A stretch of 64,000 bases of DNA. It comes from Temnopleurus reevesii (Eukaryota > Echinodermata > Echinoidea > Temnopleuroida > Temnopleuridae). Shown here one piece after another: positions 1 to 11,100 of this stretch. The stretch covers positions 143,408-207,407 of the forward strand of contig BQKZ01000141.1 of the NCBI GenBank assembly GCA_036244855.1, given 5' to 3'. Below the pieces are notes generated by a model. That model worked only from the letters and a program-made list of their open reading frames with translations, was not told where the DNA came from and did no database searches. How positions within the stretch are numbered: position 1 is the stretch's first letter; each line of letters begins with the position of its first letter. The position numbers and the translations under genes are program-made.

Positions 1-266
1 TATTATTCCAAATACTCAGATGTTCCATTTTTGCCTTAATCTCTGTGCTAAGCCTATTGCTAACACTACAGGCTACTAAAATTACTGCGGCATTAAAAAC
101 AATGCAGTCAATGAATATCATACCATATTCAATTATGATCTGATGCTATCAAAATATTCTACAGGGAAAGTAGATCTGGACTAATTTAGATCTAAATACC
201 TGTAATAACTAATATTCAATCATTCAATCAGTCAATCCTATATCATTATCAAATCTTTAAATACAG

Positions 267-3200
267 AATCGGGAGTTGAAGGATCCAGAACTAATCACAA
301 GACAGAGAGCACTAAGAACATTATGTGATCAGCTCCATGATCCGGAGCATATTGCAGAAGCGCTCAAAGTTGGTAAGCCATTTTAAGATGCCGTCTATCC
401 CTTTGTGTTTAGCAATTAAACAATAGTTTGACTAGGGATGAGTAGGGCTGAAGGTGAGGTAAAACTTCTAAAATAGGTTGTAAGAAAAATGCCTTGACCT
501 AGTTTTAAATTATATGAAGCTAAATAAGATAGAAAGAACCATGTAAATATCCCAATTATTAGGAATTGTAAGGAAGGAATATCAATTGTTAGTCTTGAGA
601 GTTTTGAGAGTCTCACTATTTTGCTTGATGAATGTACTACACATTTGTACAGGGAATCATTAATGTTTCTTTCCACTTGTTTATCACTATTATTAATCTT
701 TTTCAATTTTTGGCTTGTGGGTTGAGAGTTTTCCTTTTTTTTTTCTTCTTCTTCTTTAAAAATCTAAACATCATTTTATTGACTTTAATATGTAAAGTCG
801 GATGAAATTGGCCAAAAAAGACCCTATAAGATTTCTATAGCAATCTGTACTATCCCATAAACGAAACATTATGTCTGATTAATGTCCATGTTCTATTGCT
901 TGTCTGCTTTCAAACTCCAGGTGTTGCGGAGAGCTTGAAAGCTCTTTTGAGTGATCCAGATGGAACTGTTAGGCATAAAACTACAGAGGCATTATACATC
1001 ATTTCAGGTAAGCATGCCCAAGACCTGTTGCACACCTTTGGGAAAAAAAAGCATTTGTTAGACGTTCGAAAATATTCTTTAAATTGATCCTTAATTTCAT
1101 TCACAATGAATTTCTTACTTAGTGGAAAATAATTCAAAATCACTATAGAGCCTACTATTAAAATTAAAATCTTCGTAAAGCATTTGCCTGTTTTATGGTC
1201 TTTGTTTCAGTTGTTTCTATTCTTTGTAGTTTTTGGTTTTCTCTTTACAGATTAAATCATCCCTTGTTCGGATTTCCCTCTTTGCGAAAGGAGGTACAGT
1301 CAAACCTCCTTATAACGAGGTCTTTTGGACCAGAGGAATTACCTCTTTATATTGAAACCTTGTTATATCAGGGTCAAAATACAATAAAATACAAAGAGAT
1401 GGGACCAGGAAAATTACCTTGTTATAACAAGAGATTGTTATATCGATGCTCCTGATATTAATAAGGTTTGACTCTACTACCAATAAATATGTAAATAGAA
1501 GTAGTCATGAGGAGAAGGTTTCCAAAGAGATGATAATTTTTTTTTTAATGCATTCTTCCCCAGGTCACAACATTGGAAGAGATGCGTTCATTGAATTCAG
1601 CATCATCTTCCCTCTGTCGAAGCTGTTTGATGATGAACTGGACATTGTTAGACGGAATGCTCACATGGCCATGGAGATGCTGACAGAGTTCTACCCAGGA
1701 GCAGAGGGAGTGGTAGAAACACATCTCATTCCAATCCTTGTTGACAAACTCAAGATAGAAGTGGATGAAATCAAGGTATGGACCGAATAGGAATCGCCCA
1801 AAATTAGCTTGAATAATTTTGCTGGCTCGTGCAATTCCTGATTTCTTCTGAGTGTAGCATTATGCAAAAGAAATGCCTAAAGTTCTTATATCAGGTATAC
1901 ACCATTTTTGCCCATTCTTTGCCGGACAAGTTTAATGGCCTTCTAAAAGCATATACTAATAAAAAAGAGGGCAGGGCTTTCTTTGGAACAATTAAGTATT
2001 AAACTCTACATATTATTTTTTATTCAACATTTCCTTTTTTTGTAATTGAAATAATTATAATAATTAGATGATTTATAAAGTGTAGTCATGATATAGATAT
2101 ACTCTTCTCTTCTGTGATATCAAGGTGAATTTGGAACTTTATTATATTATAATTGTTTTAACCTATTTATATTCTGATCAAATATTGATGCAGTGTTTTT
2201 GTAACATGTAAGGTCCTAAATAGTTGAGATATCTTCACTCTTTCAGGAATATATCTTGGATACCTTACATTTCTGTATGAGACTGGATCAGGTCCAAGCA
2301 CTAATTGCTGGAGCTATGGAAGTGTTCACTGAACTCCTCCTCCATAACTCACCCATTATAAGAGCGAAGGCAGCAAGGGATGTCATGGATCTAAGGTATG
2401 GTTTTTTTTTCAGCAATGTTTACTCGAGAGCTTGAAGCCTAGTTGTGAATAAAAAGTACCAGAATTGTGCATTGCAATATTTTAAATATGGGCTTCAAAC
2501 TTGTACCAGAACGCCTGAATGACAGATCGACAACATTTGTTTGAATCCCCATTACCCTCCTTAAAATCTGAATTATTTCTTTTATAATAGATAGATAGAT
2601 AGATAGATAATTTTATTTGTCCACAATGGGAAATTTGCTTCGTTGGCTTTGACAATACATGTACATTCAAACAAAAGAAACATTAAAATTGGTCTCCTTT
2701 TTATTGTTTTAAAATATATATGGGCCTTTTCTAATAATGTAATTGAGTATTTTTAAATAACAAATCTAGTCAAGATGTGTGTTTTGTATTTACAGCTAGA
2801 ATTAATATCTCATACTGTAACTGAGGTAGACAGATCATTGCTTGGAATAGATAGGGACACAAATATCCTCTTCTTTATCTGTGTAGATCTATAATAAGTT
2901 ATAAAAAATAATAATAATTGAATTTATATAGCATTTTTTCCAGAGGATACAAAGGGCTGCTTAAAAAAACAAGATGACATCAACAAAGTGTGCGTTTTTA
3001 ATTTCATTTTCCCAGTGTTCCTCTTGATGGGAAGAGAAAAGCTTGCGAGTGTAATAGCCTGCCCTCTCTTGTCACTCTCCTTTCTGATGAGAATTCTGAC
3101 GTCAGAGCAAAAGCAGCTGGTGCCATCATGACGTAAGTTTATCATATTCTTTTTCTGACATTTACTTTTTATAAGGATTGAAAAGAGGGGCTGTTTCGAT

Positions 3201-4748
3201 GTAATTCCATTATGTTTGAAGTCTGTTCAGGCTTCATGAGAAAAGTAGATGATTCACACAGAACAAAAAGTGGAAATCATTTCCTCTTTTTTTTTTTTTA
3301 AAGAAAAGCCATTATTGATAAAAAGCAAAAATGGAAGAGATCATGAATAGTTTTTTAAAAATTATAGTGGATGGGAGAAATTGATATGTTACTATCGCTA
3401 CACATATATCAAGAGCAGGCATATTGAAATGGAATTTATAACAATCTAATGTTTTTATAAGCAGATGGTAAAAACACTGCTTCCCCCCCCCTTCATCCCT
3501 TCTTTCTCTTTCACCCTTTCTCACACCCTTCAGCGCCTTCCATCTTTTTCTCTTTCATTATCTGTTTCTATCTGCATTCATTACTCCTTTCCATGTTTAT
3601 TTCACCTCCTTTATAGCCCCAAACATTCTCAAAAAGGACTAGTCTAACTTTTTTTTTTTGCATCAGTGATACTGATACTGATTTTATAATATTACAAACG
3701 TTTTTGTGGAAACAGGATTACCATCACGACCCAGGGTAAATACACAGCAATAAAGGCTGGAGCTATCCCTGAGCTTGTGAAGTTAGTCGATGATGGAAGC
3801 AGCGAGGTCCGGCTCAATGCCATCACGGCCATTACCACACTCTCAGAGGCTCCGGAGGGACGTAAAGAACTCATGGAGGATGTTGACAGGGTGAGCTTTC
3901 ACACTATTTGGGGGAGGAGGGAGGATGTGTTCAGTTTTGTTTTTCGTTATGCACCCGCCACCATAAGTTTGTTCCAGAGGCATGATAATAATAATAATAT
4001 TTAAACATGCCATCTCTCTAGTCACCTATTCAGGGGCGCGAGACAAATTATCTAATATTATTTTGTTTGTGTTTTTCTTGAGTTAGAGTTGACATTGGTG
4101 TAATAAATGCTCAGGCAAAGGCTTATGTTCATTATGAGAAATGTAGATTCTCTTCCTTGAGTTAATTGAAAATGTATCCCCAAGACATTTATATTATAAT
4201 GAATGGATTACATTTTATGTATACAGGTATAAGGCCACAAGGACACTCTCATGACTTATTCTGACTAAGCCTGATTTGTACTAAGATTTTTTTTGTTAAT
4301 TTTGTTTGAATCACTATATGTTTTCCTCATCTTCATTCTTTCTATCTATTCCTTGTGTAACAAATATTTGAAGTCACTGGGTGAAGTAGGAGAGCTGTTA
4401 ATTTTCATTAAGTGCTGGAAATGAAATAAATGAAAATCAAAATGAAATCAAAAGAGATGAAAGGAAGGATTTTTAAAATGAAATATTACACTTTATGAAA
4501 AAGCTACAAAGCACTTTCATTTTAGGCATAAAATTAGTTAGATTCCTGGTGGTAATTTCTTTTTTGTTCCTTATCTGTTGATAATTTAGAGTAGTTAATC
4601 CTCTCAAATTACAGTGCAGATAATGGTCTTTACCGTTATTATTTCTTTCTTGTTTATCTCACAGATAAAGAAAAGGACAGAAGATGAGTCGGCTGCAGTG
4701 GTCAAAGCAGCAGAGATTGCTGTAAGGGTCATTACATGGAAACCTTGA
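267..4748 (+). CDS. RSPH14: Radial spoke head 14 homolog (RSPH14/RTDR1), 5'-partial, seven exons
   Basis: Coding exons read as 267-372, 921-1007, 1564-1775, 2247-2395, 3016-3132, 3716-3890 and 4665-4748 (TGA at 4746-4748). All have AG/GT borders and reading phase is kept across every join. They give 309 residues. The vertebrate protein is about 348, so some 35-40 N-terminal residues lie upstream of the window. The protein is a chain of helical armadillo/HEAT-like repeats. Recognisable family signatures are LITRQRALRTLCDQLHDPE (first exon), VRHKTTEALYIISG (second), EYILDTL (fourth), DVRAKAAGAIMT (fifth), TTQGKYTAIKAGAIPELV and LSEAPEGRKEL (sixth), and a terminus ending VITWKP. Knowledge of the family: RSPH14 is an axonemal radial-spoke-associated protein of motile cilia and flagella. 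The assignment rests on remembered similarity to vertebrate RSPH14 along the whole length, with no internal gap. No exon appears missing. The 3' UTR end is not certain; an AATAAA occurs at 5558-5563. Confidence 0.92.
1295..1476. mobile_element. pogo/Tc1-like MITE, copy 1 (RSPH14 intron)
   Basis: This is a short element of about 180 bp. It starts TACAGTCAAACCTCC and ends AAGGTTTGACTCTA, so its termini are imperfect inverted repeats bordered by TA. The interior carries repeated 'ttataac'/'gttata' words and pieces such as 'gaggaattacctctttata' that recur in inverted orientation at 43541-43719. No coding capacity. A CAGT terminus with a TA target site suggests a pogo/Tigger-type non-autonomous element; this is inference from the ends only. 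Confidence 0.6.
2587..2610. repeat. (GATA)n microsatellite
   Basis: About six tandem GATA units in the RSPH14 intron between the fourth and fifth exons of this window. Confidence 0.9.
2903..2960 (-). mobile_element. LINE/SINE 3'-tail fragment (minus orientation)
   Basis: Read on the minus strand this is a 'cctttgtatcctctgg' block, then 'gctatataaattc', then an ATT-rich tail. The same tail pattern occurs at 11220-11300 and 43899-43982 on the plus strand. It resembles the common 3' ends of CR1/L2-type retroelements. It lies just upstream of the exon at 3016. Confidence 0.5.
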
Positions 4749-5364
4749 ACAAGAAGAATGGCAAAATATCAATGGATGTTCTTCACTAAACATATATTCC
4801 AATGAATTTACACTTCTCATCATGATCTGTTCATGGACATTATTTAAGTCAGACTTGTATTCACTACTGTCATGAAATGAATTAGGAATACTGAAAAAGT
4901 AAGTGAAGATACTTCATTTTGAGGAAACATGCAAAAATAGAAACGTTTGAATCATATTTGCAATATGTTGCAAAATGAAGTATGACAGAAGAGATTTAAA
5001 ATCATCTAGTGATTCATAATGTATATATATGGTAGATAAAGGCAATGTAAATAGTTTTAATGTACATATGGTGTGTATATTTTGTACATTTACAGATTTA
5101 TAAAAAAAAAGGCAACATACAATTATATTATGGTCATTTCATTGTCCCCTTTATATCACTTTCCATTGGATACAACACAGGACAATCAAGGACTCATTTT
5201 ACTACTTCATTGAATTATTAATTGATTTTTGCATTTTTATCTTTATGCCTCGCCATTGTAAGATGATGCCACAGGAATGTTTGGGAGTTGTCTGCCCGTC
5301 TATCTGTCCTTCTGAAACTCATTACTGTGGTATTTTCAGAATATTAAAACTGAGTTTTACCAAT

Positions 5365-5625
5365 TAAACATGGGCCAAGTATGTATAAGCATGTGAGCAT
5401 GAGCCAATTAGATTTTGTGTTTTGAGGTCAAAGGTCAAATGTCACAGGGCCAAAAGCTTGTGAAAAATCACCCAAAATATCTTGTTATCAATAACTACAG
5501 AACACTTGTAAAGATTTTTATAAAACATGGCTCAAGTATGTATAAGACTGGCGGATGAATAAATTGGAGTATATGTTCAGGGGTTAAAGGTCAAAAGTCA
5601 CTGGGCAAAAATCTTAGTCAAAATT
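5365..5625. repeat. Diverged tandem repeat, two copies about 157 bp apart, containing a DR1 motif
   Basis: The words 'acatggSYcaagtatgtata' and 'aGGTCAAAgGTCAaAtGTCAC' occur twice at a period of about 157 bases (starts near 5368 and 5525). In the first copy, 5425-5437 reads AGGTCA-A-AGGTCA, a perfect direct repeat with one-base spacing. The second copy reads 'ggttaaaggtcaaaagtcac', so its first half-site is lost. Confidence 0.55.
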
Positions 5626-6248
5626 ACCAAAAATATTTCTGATTGCCTTCCTGACCATGTAGTAGCAAAGGCATATATTTCTACCATGCGCAATCAAGGA
5701 TTGATCTTGTTGTATACATTTGTTTATTTATTTCATGTTTAGGGTACACATTTCTCTTCGTGCTGTAACTTCATGCAGACTATAAAACCATCTCAGTCCG
5801 TATGTCTGAAGTCATTTAATCTGAAAAAAAAATCAATTGTTTAATAATTAAAAAAAAAATTCAATGATCTGCCGAGCTTTATTTTTAGTATGATGAAATT
5901 TTCGCTGGAGTTTTATTTTAGCGAATTTGGTGATAATTAACTTTGCTAAAATTTTCACTCAATATAATGCCTGTAGACTTGAGTACAACAATCTCTCAAA
6001 AACATGAAAAGAACAACATACTAATGTGTAAAAAGCTGGTCTGCTATTCAGTGAATTTACTGAACTTTGTGTACTCTAAAATATTGGCTCTTTACAGTAC
6101 AAGGAATTGTTTTTGTAAATTAGTCATATTTAGTAAAATATTTAATCTTTCAATGTAGTTTTTGTTTGATTGTGTTTTTATTGTCAACAAATTTCCCATT
6201 GGTAAAATATTTTGCATATGATAATGAATTAGTAAATTATTTACATGG

Positions 6249-6435
6249 CAGGGCTGCCAAGTCTCCTGGATTCCGCAGGAGACTCCTGGAAATGGGCCAC
6301 AATAAATGCATGTTTTTGAGCAATCTCCTGGATTATGGAAACATTGATGCCATTAGGTTGTGTGCATTTTATAGACATCTACTGGATTTCTTCCACAATC
6401 TCCCTGATTGTTGCTGTTAAATGTTGGTAGCTCTG
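6249..6435. mobile_element. Small TIR element with 6-bp target duplication (copy 1)
   Basis: This 187-bp element begins CAGGGCTGCCAA and ends TTGGTAGCTCTG, inverted repeats that match at 10 of 12 positions. It is flanked by a perfect 6-bp direct repeat ACATGG at 6243-6248 and 6436-6441. The interior contains 'tctcctgga' repeats in both orientations. It shares its termini with the 400-bp element at 44540-44939, so the two define one family. It has no transposase, so it must be non-autonomous. A 6-bp duplication with CAG-starting ends fits some hAT-type families; the superfamily is inference. Confidence 0.75.
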
Positions 6436-8102
6436 ACATGGGGAAAGAGAGAGAGAGAGAGATGATAGGATGGGAGAGTTGGAGACTCCGAGAGTGGCTG
6501 ATCCCTAATAAGACTTTTCATATACACGGGATATTTTCAATACTCTAGTTTGGGTGGCTTGATAACTCGAGGGAACAATTTCACCATGACCTCCCCCCCC
6601 CCCCCTCCCCCTTGAAAGTCGAATCTGTCGAATTCCTCCAGTTGAGTACTGCGTAATCTACAGTGTAGAAGATTCCCAGTTAATAGTGGGTATTTTAATC
6701 ACAATCATGCCAATGGGAAGGACTTCACAGCAGGAATACAGCAGGGAGGGCAGGATACATTGAGAAGATATGTTTTTACCAGTTGCCAATTACACAAAAT
6801 GGTTTTAGCTATCTCCTTCCTGCTGAGATGTCTTAACTTATTGTAACATCCTCTTAACATAGACATACGAACGTTTGCTTCAATGAATAAGAGGTTGGCA
6901 CAAAAAGTGAAGACGTCTTAGCAAAAAGAGAATAGTTCAGACAATTTAATGCCATATATTGGCCCAAGAGGGATATATTATTTTCAATAATTCAGCCAGT
7001 GAATCAATAATTTGATCCATAGATTAATAAAAATAACAACCATAATAATTAATATAAAAACAATAACCAATCTGTTAATTTGCCAGTAATCAAGTACAGA
7101 AATCTTCCCCCCCCCCCCACAAAAAAAGCTTTATCGCCTCACCCCGCCCGCCCTCGGGGAGTTTCCTATACATGCTATACACCTTTAAATGCTTTATACA
7201 GATATCGCTAATGTGATACAGACTATATGTATATGGAGAAAGTTTAGGGTAGTTACATGACTACTCTAAATTTTGAAAAGTTGACTTACGATAATAATGC
7301 ATTTTTGCGAATGAGGTACATATGCTCAATTAGGTGTTTTTTTTTCAAACGAGTCGAGCAGTTTAAAAGCAGTTTAAAGAAATATCGTGACCACATGTAT
7401 TTGTACTTTAATGTTCCCATTACACGGACACCTTTTTATGGCCCAGTGGGCTTGGTGAAGATATAAATAATGTGATCATTATTATAATCAAGAATGCAAT
7501 AAAGATCCAGGTTTGTTTGTATGTCACAAACTGGTCCTTTATCTATAAATATAAATTCTATTTTTTGTCTCTCATATAGTCTGTAAAATATTTCTTATAT
7601 TCGCTTAAACATCTTGCATAACTTTAATGAGATTGACAATGATATCTAAGAACATTCTTTCTTTTTCATCCCTTCAAAATTTCAAAATTAAATTTACGCT
7701 GAGAAAGAAATCAAAAGTTTGTAAAACTAGGCAGGACCACAGCAATCGGAATTAAGAGACGAAGCATGTTCAGCTAAACAGCTTGCCAACAACAGATGGC
7801 GACATTGCAATTCTTTGGCGAGACATCGGAAGGTCATATCATCGCTGATTACCAAAATGTATTTCAAGGTTGAATACCTAAATTCTACATGACTATTAGC
7901 TCATTAATACTCTCCAATGTATATCTAATAATTACAAACCACAACTAAGCACTGGAATTAATTTCAGCATTGTTTGGAGATCGAGCTGAGCTGACGAGAA
8001 AAGTTATCGACAGGCCAGCTACCGGCAGGTGTGTGGGTGGTGCATTCAGAGACTCGAGACTGTGCCGATCGGTGACGTTGTTTACCAAATAGGGATCTCA
8101 TA

Positions 8103-11100
8103 ATGGCGGATACAGCCGCCGAAAAGGCGAAACGTGAGCGAGAAAGACACGCTTCTGAAACGAGTGGTGAGTGTATTATTTGAGATATATATGTTCGCTA
8201 CAAGACTGGTCTTTTGTTCATTTAGAGAAGTTTTTGTGAAACTGAAAGGAATGATTTGAGTGTGTGTCTGGCTGTATCTGGGTTGGAGAGGGAGATTATG
8301 CTGTGCCTGTGGCTGTGTCATATGTGTGGCTGTGCATGCCAATGCTAAATAAATATTCGATAAAGACAAAGTGAAGTTAGGATTCAATGGATGATATAAA
8401 GGTCAATGTTTGGTGTTGCTGTTGGTGTTGAGAGGGCAATATCGTACTTTAAGATCGCCCTCGCTGAGAGTGCACGCATTTTTTTAAACACAACAAGTCT
8501 ATGGCGGTGGATCGAGGTCCCCACTGCGTGCACTGAGCTGAATAAAGCAATACTGTGCAAAGTGAATGCTGGGGTCGTGGGGACCTAAACTACGATTAAG
8601 CTGTTGAGAGAGCAAAATGGCCCGTAAACTGAGTTCCTACGTTAGTGGTCATTTTACAGAAGCGATACGATCACCGTATTGATCGCTCAACACCAAGTTA
8701 CGTAATACGCGCTCACACAAACCCTTGCGAAAAGCTTAACGATAAAATAATTTTTGGTCCGAAATTCTCAAATGAAACTGTTTTAAGTCATACAAAATAC
8801 CGGTATGTAATCATTTTTAAAATCTAGATGGAAAAATATTTCCTTCCAATTAACATAAACTATAACTTACATTTCTTTTGGTTTTATTTTTAAAAGGTAG
8901 ATATCACAGTAAAGTTAATTTAACCACCGTCACATCAAGAGTTGTTGTAGCGGAACTGCTCCTGTTATGCGAGTCAAAAACAAATGCGTGATTTTAATCC
9001 AAACTTGAAGTTGCAATTTTGGCGTTGTTTTTTTCACGCAGATCTCATACTTTATAGCCATATAACTTGTCTCGTATGAATCTCCAGGGGGTCCAACAAA
9101 TTGTCGGTACATATATTTTTAAAAGTTTTTCCAAAATTTGTAACTGGAAGTTTAAAAGAGTGCCTGTGTTATAAGATATGCTAACTTTTCTACACAATTG
9201 TTCTTAGTGTTGAGCCTGACAAATGGGAAAATGGCACATAAATAGTCAACACTGACCGTGATCTTCAGTTCAGCAGACGACATTCAACACCAGCAAGCAA
9301 CACTAACTACTCAGAAATACGTCAGAATCTTGAGACTTGAGAGGTCGACCCCAACGCTGACAGACTTGGTGTTGAGGCTGGTGTTGGTGTTTAGGATGTT
9401 ACAAGAAGTTAAGACATCTCAGCAAGAAGGAGATACAGTAGCTAAAACCATTTTGTGTAATTGGCAACTGGTAAAAACTTAACTTCTCAATGCATTCTGC
9501 ACTGCACTGGACTGTACAGTATATGAAGTCACCCAATATGACATTAAGATAGGCAAAGTGGAGAGATGGGTGTCATAGGGCTAGGCTTTGCATTGCAAAA
9601 TTTTGCCTAGACAGAAGAAACCATCGGTTTGGAGGAGTTTTTAAAAAGTTTCTCTGATTGAACTGTCACCTTCATACAACGTTGGGAATCGCCTCAGCAG
9701 TGTATGATGCGTGTGTGTAGACTCGTACTTAAGCACGTACACATGTGGCTTCGATACAGAATTTACTGTGAACTTGAAGGTCACACCTGAATGTGCATGT
9801 CGTCGTCGTTCTTGGAGATTAAATATAATAATTGAACCAAACCATTTAGGGATTTTGATTGCCTACCTGACATAACAGCTTTTGTTATTCATCATTGTCA
9901 CAGTTTGGTAAATGATGCAACCATGATGCATCATGATAGGATGGGTTCAACAAATCATTTAAGTGTATTACAGTGTTATCTGTTCGCATTTTTTCTTCTT
10001 CTCTAAGGTAAATTTTGGACAACTTAGAATACTTCTTTTGCAGCCTAAAATTTGACTTTCCAAGATTGTTGTGTTATGTTGAAGAGTACTAAATGTTAGA
10101 ACTTATCACCAATGACTTTGACTTTGACTTTCCAAGATTGTTGTGTTATGTTGAAGAGTACTAAATGTTAGAACTTATCACCAATCAATTAAGCACAAAG
10201 ATTGGTCATGATAGGCGCATTTATAGTTATTCTAATAATAATTCAAAATTAAAAACAGCCGTTAACCCCTCGTTGACTAATAGCGCAAGAGTCTCTCTCA
10301 GTGCGTATTCCGCATGGTGTGGCAGTGTATTAGAGTGCGCACTGTACATGTATGTGCTAATACAAAGTTTTGTGTGTGTGTGTGTGTGTGTGGTACCGTA
10401 TTATACGCTAGGAGTATCGCGATACCGTCGGTGTCAAGATGAATTATGATAGAATAGATTTTTATTCGAATTAAATATTCTGGACTACATTCAACCAAAA
10501 TACTTCATAGAAGTTATTATTTTGGCATATCTGAGGTACACAACAAGTTGCAAGCATTACCGTAATGTGTGCAAATGTAGTTTTCTACCTTGAAGGTTCA
10601 CATTTAAATGAATTATTTTAAATAATTCTTGTTTACCTCCCTTTTTGATGTGTACTGCAAATCAGTGCTAAGTATAGGTGCTGTCTACATGTATTAGGTC
10701 TGTGCACTCAATTGCATTTTGCAATACATACGGTAAATATAATAATCCTTATAATAATCTTGCTTTCTAAGAAGGTTTCACTCGTGGAATAATGATGAGA
10801 ATAATGCTTCATAGTACTACAACAAGTTATCTTTCTTGGAAATGTGAGTGGTCCTGAAAAGGACCTACCCACTCTCGACGTTTCGATGAGCATGTTCTCA
10901 TCTCTTGAAAACGATGAGAACATGTTCATCGAAATGTCTAGAGTGGGTAGGTCCTTTTCAGGACCACTCACATTTCCAAGAAAGATAACAAGTTGTACCA
11001 TGAAGAATTATTCTCATAATCCTTCCCTTGAAACATTTAAACCAAGATTAAAGACCTTTCTCTTCAACAGTCCATGAATTAATTTTTGCCACATCTTCTT

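Larger units (their letters stand above)
4749..8102. other. RSPH14 3' UTR and RSPH14-PIP5K intergenic region
   Basis: No convincing coding region. It holds the RSPH14 3' UTR, a diverged two-copy repeat at about 5365-5625, a small TIR element at 6249-6435, a GA tract at 6449-6462, a C-rich tract at 6591-6611 and another near 7108-7118. The last 150 bases before 8103 are presumably the PIP5K promoter and 5' UTR. I saw no clear TATA box there. Confidence 0.6.

Noticed and set aside
8406..8588. Short frame in the start of PIP5K intron 1
   Set aside because: No similarity, no splice support and no sign of a structured RNA I could name.
10903..10965. Hammerhead ribozyme
   Set aside because: Stem II-like and GAAA elements are present but the CTGATGA core is not, so I do not annotate a ribozyme.
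10844..11077. Open frames on both strands in the hairpin
   Set aside because: They mirror each other because the DNA is palindromic; only the final part resembles a LINE protein end.
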